From: Aliihoeflea sp. 2WW
GTDB taxonomy: Bacteria; Pseudomonadota; Alphaproteobacteria; Rhizobiales; Rhizobiaceae
Direction of reading: 5' to 3'
Length of the DNA: 64,000 nt
NCBI RefSeq assembly: GCF_000497755.1
Contig: NZ_AYOD01000014.1
Coordinates: forward strand, 27,100-91,099
Shown: positions 1 through 8,462 of the stretch, piece after piece
Numbering within the stretch: the stretch's first letter is position 1
Layout of the letters: each line of letters begins with the position of its first letter
Translations under genes and position numbers: made by a program
Notes under the pieces: model-generated
What the model saw: only the letters and a program-made list of their open reading frames with translations
The model's database searches: none
What the model was told of the DNA's origin: nothing

Positions 1-287
1 CGAACGGCGTCACGGTCGAGACCACGGATCGCGATCTCGTCGGCGAAACGCCCGGCTGCGACGTGCTTCTGGCCGGCGACGTCTTCTACGACCGTGCCTT
101 TGCCGAAAGGCTTGTGCCCTGGCTGCGCGAGCTAGCGGCGGCGGGAATCACCGTTCTCGTCGGCGATCCCGGACGCGCCTACCTGCCGCGCGACAGGCTG
201 GCCGAGCTTGCTCGCTATGAAGTGCCGGTGACGCGCATTCTCGAAGACGCCGAAGTGAAGCGGACGACGGTCTGGCAATTCGTCTAG
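1..287 (+). CDS. Class I SAM methyltransferase, C-terminal fragment
   Basis: This is the 3' end of a gene that begins before the window; the open frame runs from base 3 without a start. The visible 94 residues contain the stretch LLAGDVFYDR, typical of the Nnt1/ETFB-lysine-methyltransferase-like branch of Rossmann-fold methyltransferases, where the Asp-Tyr region follows motif IV. Such proteins methylate lysines on other proteins, but the substrate cannot be told here. The SAM-binding half lies outside the window. The gene closes 55 bp before the next one on the same strand. Confidence 0.7.
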   Translation, partial: NGVTVETTDRDLVGETPGCDVLLAGDVFYDRAFAERLVPWLRELAAAGITVLVGDPGRAYLPRDRLAELARYEVPVTRILEDAEVKRTTVWQFV

Positions 288-342
288 CTTGACCGCGATC
301 ACGAACCTGTCAGCATCGCTTTTTCATCGTTAGGAGGAGACG

Positions 343-765
343 ATGGACTTCTCGGCCATCAACTATCTGTCGGTCCTGCTGGCAGCGATCGCCGCCTTCA
401 TTTTCGGCGCCGGATATTACGGCGTCCTGTCGAAGGCCTGGATGAAGGCCGGCCGGATCGATGCCGTGCAGGCGCGGCCCGGCGCCGCGATTCTCGGCGT
501 CACGTTCGGCGCCGAACTCGTCATGGCTTTCGTCCTGGCCGGCATCGTCGGCGCCGGCGAGGTGACGCTGGGAGGCGGCCTCTTCACCGGCTTTCTCGCC
601 TGGCTCGGCTTCATGGTCACCGTCATGGCGGTCAACCATCGCTACCAGGCCTATGGCTGGGACCTGACCATGATCGACGGCGGCCACTGGCTCGGCGTCG
701 CCCTGATCATGGGTGCGATCATCGGCTGGCTGAGCGTCGGCGATCCTAGCGCGTTACCGTCATGA
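343..765 (+). CDS. DUF1761 family membrane protein
   Basis: A 140-residue protein with four hydrophobic segments at roughly residues 5-25, 48-70, 75-97 and 118-137, which makes it an integral inner-membrane protein. The pattern matches DUF1761, a family of small proteins without known function. A good ribosome binding site (aggagg) lies about 8 bp before the ATG at 343. Its 3' end overlaps by 20 bp the end of the convergent L,D-transpeptidase gene. No partner gene suggests a role. Confidence 0.8.
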   Translation: MDFSAINYLSVLLAAIAAFIFGAGYYGVLSKAWMKAGRIDAVQARPGAAILGVTFGAELVMAFVLAGIVGAGEVTLGGGLFTGFLAWLGFMVTVMAVNHRYQAYGWDLTMIDGGHWLGVALIMGAIIGWLSVGDPSALPS

Positions 766-1255
766 TACTGCGCGGCGACAGGCGCGGCAGGAGCCACGCC
801 ATGTCGTGCGCGCTGATCGCGACGCAGCCCTCCGTCGGCGTATAGCCCGGTCGGGCGAGGTGGAAGAAGATCGCGCTGCCCATGCCGCGCCGGCGCGGGC
901 GGATGTTCGCGTCGAGCACGATCACCACGTCATAGAGATGATCCTCGCGCCGCATCTTTTCATGGCTGGCGGCGTAGGGCAGGCGCACGGGCCGGTTGTA
1001 GTTGCGGTCGCCGGGCGCGTCGCACCAGCCGTCGCCGGGCCGGATCGGGTCGAGCGCGAGGCCGGAGACGAGGCGGCGCGGGCGGTCGCGGCGCACGAAG
1101 GCGGAGAGAAGCCGCATCGGCCCGAGCGGCGTCGCGCCATCGCCCTCGCGCTTGACGGCGCGTATGCCGCCCTTGCCGATTGCGCAGCGCAGCACCCTGT
1201 TTGCGACGACGAGCAGCCCTTGCCTCTGGTCGCCGGGGCGGGGCCGCACTACCAT
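746..1255 (-). CDS. L,D-transpeptidase (YkuD) family protein
   Basis: About 169 residues from the ATG at 1255; the frame is open further upstream to 1339 but the extension has no family likeness. It carries the YkuD catalytic signature near the C-terminus: a His in HLARPGYTPTEGC followed by Gly-Cys-Val, where the Cys is the expected nucleophile. Enzymes with this fold form 3-3 cross-links in peptidoglycan or attach proteins to it. No clear signal peptide is visible, which is common in this short rhizobial subgroup. It is distinct from the lipoprotein L,D-transpeptidase at 38984-39604. Confidence 0.8.
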   Translation of the reverse strand: MVVRPRPGDQRQGLLVVANRVLRCAIGKGGIRAVKREGDGATPLGPMRLLSAFVRRDRPRRLVSGLALDPIRPGDGWCDAPGDRNYNRPVRLPYAASHEKMRREDHLYDVVIVLDANIRPRRRGMGSAIFFHLARPGYTPTEGCVAISAHDMAWLLPRLSPRSIMTVTR

Positions 1256-1421
1256 ATGCCTGACAACGCGTCCTTTTTTCGCCGCACCGCCATTGCACTC
1301 ACGGAATTTGGAGTATGATCGTTTGCTCAAGCAAATCACCGTGAAAGACTATCCAGACTTACCCGCCCAGCCTAGAGCGATAGGCGAAACCGCCAGATAT
1401 CTCAACAAGATGGACTGAACG

Positions 1422-2105
1422 ATGACGTCACGCACCATTCTCATCGTCGACGACGACAACGATCTGCGCGAGACGCTGGCCGACCAGTTGTCGCTCTACG
1501 AGGAATTCGACGTCCTGCAGGAGCCGACCGCGGCCAAGGGCGTCCAGACCGCGCGCGGCGGCATCGTCGACCTGCTCATCATGGATGTCGGCCTGCCGGA
1601 CATGGATGGCCGCGAGGCGGTCAAGATCCTGCGCAAGGGCGGCTACAAGGCGCCGATCATCATGCTGACCGGGCAGGACACGGATTCCGACACGATCCTC
1701 GGGCTCGAAGCGGGCGCCAACGACTATGTCACCAAGCCGTTCCGCTTCGCCGTGCTTCTGGCGCGCATCCGCGCCCAGCTTCGCCAGCACGAGCAGAGCG
1801 AGGACGCCACCTTCAATGTCGGCCCCTACGTCTTCAAGCCGAGCCAGAAACTTCTGACCGACGCCAAGGGCGGCAAGATCCGCCTGACGGAAAAGGAAGC
1901 CTCGATCATCAAATATCTCTACCGCGCCGACAAAAAGGTCGTCACGCGCGATGTGCTGCTCGAAGAGGTCTGGGGCTACAATTCGGGCGTCACCACCCAC
2001 ACGCTGGAAACCCACGTCTACCGCCTGCGCCAGAAGATCGAGCGCGATCCTTCCAATGCCGAAATTCTTGTGACAGAAAGCGGCGGATACAAGCTGGTGC
2101 CCTGA
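1422..2105 (+). CDS. cenR: OmpR-family response regulator, CenR/OtpR type
   Basis: A 227-residue regulator with an N-terminal receiver (about 4-120) and a C-terminal winged helix (about 130-226). The receiver shows the acidic pair DDD near residue 10, the phospho-Asp in MDVGLPDMDG, and the Lys in VTKPF. The DNA-binding half ends TESGGYKLVP. The sequence closely resembles the alphaproteobacterial CenR/OtpR group, an essential envelope and division regulator in Caulobacter and Brucella. In Brucella OtpR is followed by a cyclic-nucleotide-binding protein gene, exactly as here, which supports the assignment. Its kinase is not in the window. Confidence 0.8.
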   Translation: MTSRTILIVDDDNDLRETLADQLSLYEEFDVLQEPTAAKGVQTARGGIVDLLIMDVGLPDMDGREAVKILRKGGYKAPIIMLTGQDTDSDTILGLEAGANDYVTKPFRFAVLLARIRAQLRQHEQSEDATFNVGPYVFKPSQKLLTDAKGGKIRLTEKEASIIKYLYRADKKVVTRDVLLEEVWGYNSGVTTHTLETHVYRLRQKIERDPSNAEILVTESGGYKLVP

Positions 2106-2166
2106 TTTCAGGCACGGACGTGCTGCCGCAGCCGATGGGGGTCGGCGCGCGCAGACGGGGACGCCG

Positions 2167-2622
2167 ATGGCCTTGGACGACGACATTCGCATTCTCTCGG
2201 GCGTGGAGCTGCTTGCCGGCTTCACGTCGGAACAGTTGCGTCTGCTCGCCTTCGGCGCCGAAAGCCTGCGCCTCGCCTCTGGCCGCGTCCTCTATCGCGA
2301 GGGGCAATCGGCTGAGAGCGGCTATGTGGTGACGACCGGCACCGTCTCGCTCTTTCGCGAACGCGAGGGCGAACGCATCAGCCTTGCAGAAGTCGGCCCC
2401 GGCACCATGCTCGGCGAACTCGCCATCATCGCCCCCACCACCCGGCTGACCGGCGCGCTGGCCACAAGCGACGTCGAACTCATCCGCCTCAACCGCACGC
2501 TGTTCCGCCGCATCCTCACCGAATACCCCGAGACGGCGGCATTATTGCACCAGCGCATCACGGACAATCTGGGGGCGCTGTTGGCTGATATCCAAAGCTT
2601 GGCGCCGCGGTTTTCGGAGTAG
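2167..2622 (+). CDS. Cyclic nucleotide-binding domain protein
   Basis: A 151-residue protein built almost wholly of a cNMP-binding beta roll (about 10-130), with the phosphate-binding cassette region around MLGELAIIAPTTRLTGAL. There is no helix-turn-helix, so it is not a CRP-type transcription factor. It follows the cenR-like gene by about 60 bp on the same strand, an arrangement known from Brucella otpR, where the neighbour is annotated as a cAMP-dependent kinase regulatory subunit-like protein. It may be cotranscribed with the regulator. Whether it binds cAMP, cGMP or nothing cannot be seen. Confidence 0.8.
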   Translation: MALDDDIRILSGVELLAGFTSEQLRLLAFGAESLRLASGRVLYREGQSAESGYVVTTGTVSLFREREGERISLAEVGPGTMLGELAIIAPTTRLTGALATSDVELIRLNRTLFRRILTEYPETAALLHQRITDNLGALLADIQSLAPRFSE

Positions 2623-2637
2623 CTTTTTCCGAAGGAG

Positions 2638-2783
2638 ACCCCCACCCTGTATCCCTCCCCACAAGGGGGAGGGAGGTCATCCACGCAGCGCCTGACCGTC
2701 AAACTTGGACATCTGGCGGAAAAGGGAATGAGCAACGCTGACGGCCTCCCTCCCCCTTGTGGGGAGGGATACAGGGTGGGGGT
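2638..2783. repeat. Inverted-repeat intergenic element, copy 1
   Basis: Two 39-bp arms at 2638-2676 and 2745-2783 are perfect reverse complements, and each arm contains its own smaller palindrome of C-rich and G-rich runs around acaa. About 68 bp separate the arms. A related copy lies at 30375-30509, sharing both arms and parts of the middle. It fills the gap between two convergent genes. The structure suggests a non-autonomous palindromic element of the kind scattered through rhizobial intergenic DNA. Confidence 0.85.
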
Positions 2784-2816
2784 CAATTCAAAAAAAACCT
2801 ACCCAACTCCCCCAGA

Positions 2817-3758
2817 TCAAAGCCGCCCCAACCGCTCCGTCAACAACCCAAAAAACCCGTCCGCGTCGATGTCGCGCATGACCTTGGCGTTCTTCGGCCG
2901 GCCGGTCGTGCCCCACCAGTCGACGACGGTCGCGCCCATGGTGAGTTCCGACATCGTCTCGACCGTGACGTTGCAATCGCGCCCCGAGAACAGCTCCGGC
3001 TTCAAAAGCCAGGCGATGACACAAGGGTCGTGCAGCGGCCCGCCATCGGTGCCGTATTTCTGTTCGTCATAGCGCTCGAAGAAATCGAGCAGCGCGGCCG
3101 TCGCCTCGCCGACCGGCGTTCCGATCGCGCGGATCGCCTCCACCCGGGCGCGCGTGGTCAGCGCCTTGTGAGTGACGTCGAGCGGCATCATCACGATCGG
3201 CACGCCCGATTTCAGAACGACGTCGGCCGCATGCGGGTCGACATAGATGTTGAATTCGGCGGACGGCGTCACGTTGCCCTGCTCGAAATAGCCGCCGCCC
3301 ATCAGCACGATCTGCTTGATGCGGCTGGCGATCTTCGGCTCCTTGATCAGCGCGAGCGCGATGTTGGTCAGCGGCCCGAGCGGGCAGAGCGTGATCGTGC
3401 CCTCCGGCTCGGCCATCAGCGTCTCGACCAGATAGTCGACCGCGTATTGCTTCTGGAGCTGCATGGTCGGCTCCGGCAGGTCCGGGCCGTCGAGGCCGGT
3501 CTTGCCGTGGACTTCCTCGGCGGTGACGAGCTGGCGCATCAGCGGCCGGACTGCACCGGAATAGACCTTGATGTCGGGGCGGCCTGCAAGCTCGCAGATC
3601 TTGCGCGCATTCTTCTCCGTCAGCGCCAGCGGCACGTTGCCGGCGACCGCAGTGATGCCGATCACCTCCAGTTCCGGGCTCGCCAGGGCCAGCAATATGG
3701 CGACGGCATCGTCCTGTCCGGGGTCGGTGTCGATGATGATCTTTGCGGCCTGCGACAT
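2817..3758 (-). CDS. Nucleoside hydrolase
   Basis: A 313-residue enzyme of the inosine-uridine preferring nucleoside hydrolase fold. The N-terminal motif IIIDTDPGQDDAVAIL supplies the calcium-binding aspartates, and a later NIYVDPHAADVV segment and a C-terminal DPCVIAWLL segment are also characteristic. It splits the N-glycosidic bond of nucleosides for base salvage. The start at 3758 (MSQAAK) gives the family's usual length; the frame is open about 80 codons further but without homology. It is divergent from hsp20, whose promoter lies just upstream. Confidence 0.9.
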   Translation of the reverse strand: MSQAAKIIIDTDPGQDDAVAILLALASPELEVIGITAVAGNVPLALTEKNARKICELAGRPDIKVYSGAVRPLMRQLVTAEEVHGKTGLDGPDLPEPTMQLQKQYAVDYLVETLMAEPEGTITLCPLGPLTNIALALIKEPKIASRIKQIVLMGGGYFEQGNVTPSAEFNIYVDPHAADVVLKSGVPIVMMPLDVTHKALTTRARVEAIRAIGTPVGEATAALLDFFERYDEQKYGTDGGPLHDPCVIAWLLKPELFSGRDCNVTVETMSELTMGATVVDWWGTTGRPKNAKVMRDIDADGFFGLLTERLGRL

Positions 3759-3780
3759 GTGATTGGTCCCTCGCGTTCGA

Positions 3781-3809
3781 CTTGAACTGCGTATGGCGAC
3801 AATCCATAT
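3781..3809 (+). promoter_or_regulatory. Heat-shock (RpoH) promoter of hsp20
   Basis: The -35 box CTTGAA (3781-3786) and -10 box CCATAT (3804-3809) are separated by exactly 17 bp, an excellent fit to the alphaproteobacterial sigma-32 consensus. Transcription would start near 3816, leaving a leader of about 56 nt before the hsp20 start. Confidence 0.7.
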
Positions 3810-3814
3810 CAGGG

Positions 3815-3871
3815 TCAACGGCCAGAACGCCTTCGGGGTCCGGCCAGACCGTCGCTCTTCGAGGACACGAA
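3815..3871 (+). promoter_or_regulatory. ROSE-like RNA thermometer in the hsp20 leader
   Basis: The leader folds into two stems. The first (3820-3845) is a GGCC-closed hairpin. The second (3851-3866) pairs GUC-G-CUC with GAG-GAC around a UUC loop, with one bulged G, so that the Shine-Dalgarno AGGA (3862-3865, 6 nt before the ATG) is held in the stem by a UCGCU strand. That matches the U(U/C)GCU anti-SD with bulged G that defines ROSE elements of rhizobial small heat-shock genes. The fold was worked out by eye only. Confidence 0.65.
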
Positions 3872-4297
3872 ATGACGCGAATGACACCTTTTTCGAATCC
3901 GCTTCTGCTCGGGTTCGACACGATGGAAAAGACGCTCGAACGGGTCGCCAAATCCGGCGATTCCTATCCCCCCTACAACATCGAGCGCCTGGCATCGGGC
4001 GAGAATGGCGGCCATCGCCTGCGCATCACGCTGGCCGTGGCGGGCTTCGCCGAAAGCGATCTCGACGTGTCGATCGAAGAGAACCAGCTCGTCGTTCGCG
4101 GCAAGCAGGTCGACGACGGGGAACGCGATTTTCTCCACCGCGGCATCGCCGCGAGGCAGTTCCAGCGCATCTTCGTGCTTGCCGACGGCATGCGCGTGAC
4201 CGGTGCGGCCCTGAAGAACGGGCTTTTGGGCATCGATCTCGACCGCCCGGAACCGGAACGGCTGGTAAAGAAAATCAACATTTTAGTGAAAGATTGA
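3872..4297 (+). CDS. Small heat shock protein, Hsp20/IbpA family
   Basis: A 141-residue alpha-crystallin protein. After a short N-terminal arm, the crystallin domain spans roughly residues 35-125 (from PYNIERL through GLLGIDLDRPEPE), followed by a short tail. It should hold unfolding proteins in a refoldable state during heat stress. The ATG at 3872 was chosen because the SD and the thermometer hairpin sit directly before it; the frame is open to 3743. A DUF1150 gene follows, a pairing common in rhizobia. Confidence 0.9.
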   Translation: MTRMTPFSNPLLLGFDTMEKTLERVAKSGDSYPPYNIERLASGENGGHRLRITLAVAGFAESDLDVSIEENQLVVRGKQVDDGERDFLHRGIAARQFQRIFVLADGMRVTGAALKNGLLGIDLDRPEPERLVKKINILVKD

Positions 4298-4376
4298 TCG
4301 CAGGATCAATCGGAACCGAAAGGCTCGGCTGCGGGTTGGTCCTGTGAGACGTCCCGCCAGGCTCAGGAGGCTGACG

Positions 4377-4637
4377 ATGACTGAGAACGAACATCACGAC
4401 AATCCGCTGACGAACGACGAACTCGCGCATCTGGGCGAGGGAACCGTGGCCTATCTGCGCCAGATGGATTCGGACGATCTGCGCGGCAAGTTCCCCGGCA
4501 TGCCGGAAATGGCGTCGGGGCTGCGGCTCTGGGCGGTCTTCGCCGCCGATGGCCGACCGATCCTTCTGACCGACCAGCGCGAGACGGCGATCGCCGGCGC
4601 GATGCAGAACGATCTGGTGCCCGTCAGCATTCACTGA
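4377..4637 (+). CDS. DUF1150 family protein
   Basis: An 86-residue acidic protein matching DUF1150, found almost only in alphaproteobacteria and typically directly downstream of an hsp20 gene, as here (80 bp gap). A strong aggagg ribosome binding site precedes the ATG at 4377. The function of the family is unknown; the conserved neighbourhood suggests a stress-related role. It is probably transcribed with hsp20 and ends at the hairpin at 4692. Confidence 0.8.
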   Translation: MTENEHHDNPLTNDELAHLGEGTVAYLRQMDSDDLRGKFPGMPEMASGLRLWAVFAADGRPILLTDQRETAIAGAMQNDLVPVSIH

Positions 4638-4691
4638 CGCATCCGTTTCGACCGGATTTCCCTGCGCGCCCGAACGCTGCAGGGGAAAATG

Positions 4692-4720
4692 AAAAAAGGC
4701 GGCCCGAAGCCGCCTTTTTT
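4692..4720. terminator. Bidirectional intrinsic terminator
   Basis: A 6-bp GC stem (GGCGGC/GCCGCC, loop ccgaa) is flanked by six A on one side and six T on the other. It lies between the convergent DUF1150 and ptsN genes and can stop transcription from both. Confidence 0.85.
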
Positions 4721-4737
4721 CGTGCCGTGAGCAAAGC

Positions 4738-5202
4738 TCAGGCGGCGTTGGTGGTCGCGCTTTCGGCCAGGAAGGCGTGGATCGCCGAGGCGTCCGTCGT
4801 GCCCCTGATCTTGGCGACCGTCTCGCCGTCGCGCAGCACGCGAGCGGTACGCGACAGCGCCTTCAGGTGATCGGCGCCCGCGCTTTCGGGCGCGAGCAGC
4901 AGGAAGACGAGATCGACCGGCTGGTCGTCCAGCGCCTCGAACTCGACCGGATGGTCGAGCCGGGCGAAGACGCCGGTGATCTTCGCGATGCCGGGCAGCT
5001 TGCCATGCGGAATGGCGATGCCGTTGCCGACGCCGGTCGAGCCGAGGCGTTCGCGCTGCAGGATCGTGTCGAAGATTTCACGCTCGGGCAGGCCGGTGAT
5101 CGATGCCGCCTTTTCGGCCAGAAGCTGCAGAAGCTGCTTCTTGGAATTGGCCTTCAAGGCCGGCATCACTGCCGAAGCCTCGATCAGATCGCTCAGATCC
5201 AT
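4738..5202 (-). CDS. ptsN: PTS IIA-like nitrogen regulatory protein PtsN
   Basis: A 154-residue EIIA-Ntr protein. The phosphorylated His lies in GNGIAIPHGKLPG (about residue 66). It is the terminal acceptor of the nitrogen phosphotransferase system and regulates potassium, carbon and nitrogen functions rather than moving sugar. It lies downstream of hpf and rpoN on the same strand, the classic rpoN-hpf-ptsN order. The ATG at 5202 gives the usual length. Confidence 0.92.
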   Translation of the reverse strand: MDLSDLIEASAVMPALKANSKKQLLQLLAEKAASITGLPEREIFDTILQRERLGSTGVGNGIAIPHGKLPGIAKITGVFARLDHPVEFEALDDQPVDLVFLLLAPESAGADHLKALSRTARVLRDGETVAKIRGTTDASAIHAFLAESATTNAA

Positions 5203-5248
5203 TGGAAATCCTCTTGATCCCGCATTCGGCGAACGTTTTTCGCCGGTG

Positions 5249-5836
5249 CTAGTTCGCGTTCGCGCCCAAAGCCGAAGACGGGTCGATCCAGCCGATATTC
5301 CCGTCGGGGCGTCGATAGACGATGTTGACCGAATCCGTCCCGGCATTGCGGAAGACGACGACCGGCGTGTCCTTGGTGTCGAGTTCGATGACCGCGGTCG
5401 CGACCGACATGGTCTGCAACGCGACGGTCGATTCGGCGACGACGGCAGGTGCGTAATCATCCGGCACCTCGTCATCTTCTTCGCCGACAGGCGACATGAT
5501 CCGATAGGCCATGTCGATGGCGTCCGCGCCGTTGGCGCCGGTATTGTGCGACTTCAGGCGGCGCTTGTAGCGGCGCAGGCGCTTTTCGATGCGCTCTGCC
5601 GCGCCGTCGAAGGCGAGCTGCGGGTCCTGCGCCTGTCCGGTCGCCTGCAGCACCATGCCCGTGTCGATGTGGATCGAGCAGTCGGCGGTAAAGCGCGAGC
5701 CGGCCTTCTCGACGGTCACCCGTCCCGAAAATCCGCCGTCGAAATACTTGTCGACGGCATCGCCGATACGGCTCTCGATCCGCGTGCGGAACGCTTCGCC
5801 GATCTCCATGTGCTTTCCCGAAATGCGCAGACTCAT
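5249..5836 (-). CDS. hpf: Ribosome hibernation promoting factor, long form
   Basis: A 195-residue long-type HPF. The N-terminal S30AE domain (about 1-100) binds the 30S decoding region; after an acidic linker (about 112-130) the C-terminal dimerisation domain (about 135-190, TKDTPVVVFRNAGTDSVNIVYRRPDG) joins two ribosomes into 100S particles. It lies 46 bp before ptsN and 235 bp after rpoN. The gap upstream (5837-6071) probably carries its own promoter, so expression need not depend only on rpoN. Confidence 0.92.
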   Translation of the reverse strand: MSLRISGKHMEIGEAFRTRIESRIGDAVDKYFDGGFSGRVTVEKAGSRFTADCSIHIDTGMVLQATGQAQDPQLAFDGAAERIEKRLRRYKRRLKSHNTGANGADAIDMAYRIMSPVGEEDDEVPDDYAPAVVAESTVALQTMSVATAVIELDTKDTPVVVFRNAGTDSVNIVYRRPDGNIGWIDPSSALGANAN

Positions 5837-6071
5837 GACCTATCTGACCTTCTGTTCATGCTGACCGGGCCGTTGGTGACCCATCTGGGTACATAGGCGA
5901 GTGTATACCCGTCGCCAGCCTGCACAAGGTTTTCCGGCGCCGTCTCCCCACGACGTCGGGGGTCGGGCCGGAGGCGAACATGCGCCGAAGACCGGATGGC
6001 ATTTGCGCCCCGGCCCATTGCGGCGCGGCTTCTAGTCCCTTAACGAAACCTTGTCAATGAAGCCGCCCGGC

Positions 6072-7565
6072 TCAGCCCGAAAACGCCGCTCTTGCGCGCT
6101 TTTCGCGGCGGCGCTGGACGGAGGAGGCGATGTTCATTCCCTCGCGATATTTCGCAACCGTGCGCCGGGCGATGTCGATCCCGTCCGCCTTCAGTGCGTC
6201 CATGATCGCGTCGTCCGAAAGGACGCTCTCGGGCCGCTCGGCATCGATCAAGGCGCGAATGCGGTCGCGCACGGCCTCGGACGAATGCGCGTCGCCACCG
6301 CCGGAGGCCGCGATGGCGACGGTGAAGAAATAGCGGAATTCGAACACGCCGCGCGGCGTCATCATGAACTTGTTCGACGTCACCCGGCTGACGGTGGATT
6401 CGTGCATCCCGATCGCGTCGGCGACGGTCTTCAGGTTGAGCGGGCGCAAATGCCGCACGCCATGGGCGAGGAACGCGTCCTGCTGGCGCACGATCTCGGT
6501 TGCGACCTTCAGGATGGTTCGCGCGCGCTGGTCGAGCGAGCGCACCAGCCAGTTGGCGCTCTGCAGGCATTCGGAGACGAAATCCCGGTCCTCGCGCTGC
6601 CGCGCGCCCTTGGAGACGGTCGCGGCATAGGTCTGGTTGACGAGGATGCGGGGCAGGGCGTCGGGGTTGAGGTCGATCGCCCAGCTCCCGTCCGGCGCCG
6701 CGCGCACGACCACGTCGGGCCGGATGATCTCGGCCGTGTCGACCACGAAGGCGAGGCCGGGCTTGGGGTCGAGGCCGCGCAGTTCGGCCAGCATGTCGAG
6801 AAGATCCGCCTCGTCGACGCCGCACAGCTTCTTCAGCGTCGCGAAATCGCGCCGGGCGACGAGTTCCAGATGCGCGACCATCGCCGCCATCGCCGGGTCG
6901 AGCCGGTCGCGCGCGGCAAGCTGCAGCGCGAGGCACTCGGCAAGGTCGCGCGCGAAGAGCCCGGCCGGGTCGAAGCGCTGGCAAAGGCCAAGCACGCGTT
7001 CGGCCTCAGCCACCGAAACGCCCAGCCGGTCGGCGATCTCGCCGGTGTCGGCGCGCATGTAGCCATCCTCGTCGAGCGCGTCGGCAAGCTCCCCCGCAAT
7101 GAACCGGTCCTGCGGCGCGCGGATCGACAGCGCGATCTGCTCGCGCACATGCTGGCGAAGGTCGGGCTTGCCGGGCGCGAAATCGAAACTGTCGAAGCCG
7201 GTATCGGTCGGGCCGGAAGGCGAGGGCGCAGACGATGAAAGCGCCGCGAGAGCCGGCTCGTCCGGAAAGACGTTTTCGAGCGACGTGTCGAGCTGGTCGG
7301 CCATGCGCTCCGAGCTCGAGCCGTCGCTGGCCTCGAACCATTGATCGACGCCGTCCTCGGCGGATGGCTCGTGGCCTGGCGTGTCCTCGTCGGGAGCGTC
7401 CTCGGCCTCTGCCCGTTCGAGCAGCGGATTGCGCTCGATTTCCTCATCGATGAACTTGTCGAGCTCGAGCTGGGTGAATTGCAGGAGACGGATCGACTGC
7501 AGCAATTGCGGTGTCATCACCAGCGATTGCGACTGCCTAAGCTGAAGTCTGGCCCCAAGCCCCAT
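6072..7565 (-). CDS. rpoN: RNA polymerase sigma-54 factor
   Basis: A 497-residue sigma-54. It begins with the glutamine/leucine-rich region I (QLRQSQSLVMTPQLLQSIRLLQ) that contacts enhancer-binding ATPases, then an acidic region II (about 45-130), the core-binding region, a helix-turn-helix (about 375-400) and the RpoN box ARRTVAKYRE at about 466-475, which reads the -24 element. It directs nitrogen, motility and other regulated promoters. It is placed between hpf and lptB as in most rhizobia. Confidence 0.95.
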   Translation of the reverse strand: MGLGARLQLRQSQSLVMTPQLLQSIRLLQFTQLELDKFIDEEIERNPLLERAEAEDAPDEDTPGHEPSAEDGVDQWFEASDGSSSERMADQLDTSLENVFPDEPALAALSSSAPSPSGPTDTGFDSFDFAPGKPDLRQHVREQIALSIRAPQDRFIAGELADALDEDGYMRADTGEIADRLGVSVAEAERVLGLCQRFDPAGLFARDLAECLALQLAARDRLDPAMAAMVAHLELVARRDFATLKKLCGVDEADLLDMLAELRGLDPKPGLAFVVDTAEIIRPDVVVRAAPDGSWAIDLNPDALPRILVNQTYAATVSKGARQREDRDFVSECLQSANWLVRSLDQRARTILKVATEIVRQQDAFLAHGVRHLRPLNLKTVADAIGMHESTVSRVTSNKFMMTPRGVFEFRYFFTVAIAASGGGDAHSSEAVRDRIRALIDAERPESVLSDDAIMDALKADGIDIARRTVAKYREGMNIASSVQRRREKRARAAFSG

Positions 7566-7674
7566 TTCGACCCGATCCCGTAAGGGCCGTTTTTCGGCCT
7601 CTCGTCAGGCAGACAAGAAACTGGCCCGGGACTTGCTTGTCAAGCCGATTGGCGTCCGCGAGGCGGAAATCCGG

Positions 7675-8454
7675 CTAAAGGGTAAAGCCTTCGCCCAGAT
7701 AGAGCCGGCGCACGTCCGGATTGGCGACGATCTCCGCCGGGCGGCCATGCGTCAGCACCTGGCCGGCATGGATGATGTAGGCCCGATCGATCAGCCCGAG
7801 CGTCTCGCGCACATTGTGGTCGGTGACGAGCACGCCGATGCCGCGCGCCGTCAACTGGCGCACCAGATGCTGGATGTCGGAGACCGCGATCGGATCGACG
7901 CCGGCGAAGGGTTCGTCGAGCAGCATGAAGTTCGGGTTCGACGCCAGCGCGCGGGCGATCTCGAGCCGCCGCCGCTCACCGCCCGACAGCGAGATCGATG
8001 CGGCCTTGCGCAGATGGGAGATGTTGAATTCTTCCAGAAGCTCGTCGAGCCGCTCCTCGCGGACCTTCCGGTTCTTCTCGGTGACCTCGAGAATGCCGCG
8101 AATGTTCTGCTCGACCGAAAGCCCGCGGAAGATCGACGCTTCCTGCGGCAGATAGCCGATGCCGAGGCGGGCGCGGCGATACATCGGCAGCGAGGTGACG
8201 TCGTTGCCGTCGATCTCGATCGTGCCCGCATCGACCGGCACGAGCCCGGTGACCATGTAGAAGCAGGTCGTCTTGCCCGCGCCATTGGGGCCGAGCAGCC
8301 CGACCGCCTCGCCCGCACGCACGCCCAGCGAGACGCCCGAGACAACCTGGCGCCCCTTGTAGCTCTTCGTCAGGCCGCGCGCGATCAGCGTGCCCTTGAA
8401 GCGGCGCGGATCGGTGGTGCTGGCCGTGGCCGCAGGTTCCGGTCGGTTGAGCAT
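7675..8454 (-). CDS. lptB: LPS export ABC transporter ATP-binding protein LptB
   Basis: A 259-residue ABC ATPase. Walker A is GPNGAGKTT at about 55-63, the signature motif is LSGGERRR, and Walker B is MLLDEPFAG followed by the switch His in VTDHNV. It powers extraction of lipopolysaccharide from the inner membrane with LptFG. It follows lptA by 8 bp on the minus strand. The first 20 residues are an extra, probably disordered, extension common in alphaproteobacteria. Confidence 0.95.
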   Translation of the reverse strand: MLNRPEPAATASTTDPRRFKGTLIARGLTKSYKGRQVVSGVSLGVRAGEAVGLLGPNGAGKTTCFYMVTGLVPVDAGTIEIDGNDVTSLPMYRRARLGIGYLPQEASIFRGLSVEQNIRGILEVTEKNRKVREERLDELLEEFNISHLRKAASISLSGGERRRLEIARALASNPNFMLLDEPFAGVDPIAVSDIQHLVRQLTARGIGVLVTDHNVRETLGLIDRAYIIHAGQVLTHGRPAEIVANPDVRRLYLGEGFTL

Positions 8455-8462
8455 CGGGTCGA

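Noticed and set aside
2757..3785. 342-codon open frame on the plus strand over nucleoside hydrolase
   Set aside because: Shadow of the nucleoside hydrolase gene; it also begins inside the palindromic repeat.
5837..6071. Sigma-54 promoter upstream of hpf
   Set aside because: No TGGCAC-N5-TTGC pattern is seen despite the rpoN neighbour; a TATGTA -10-like box near 5895 is too weak to list.
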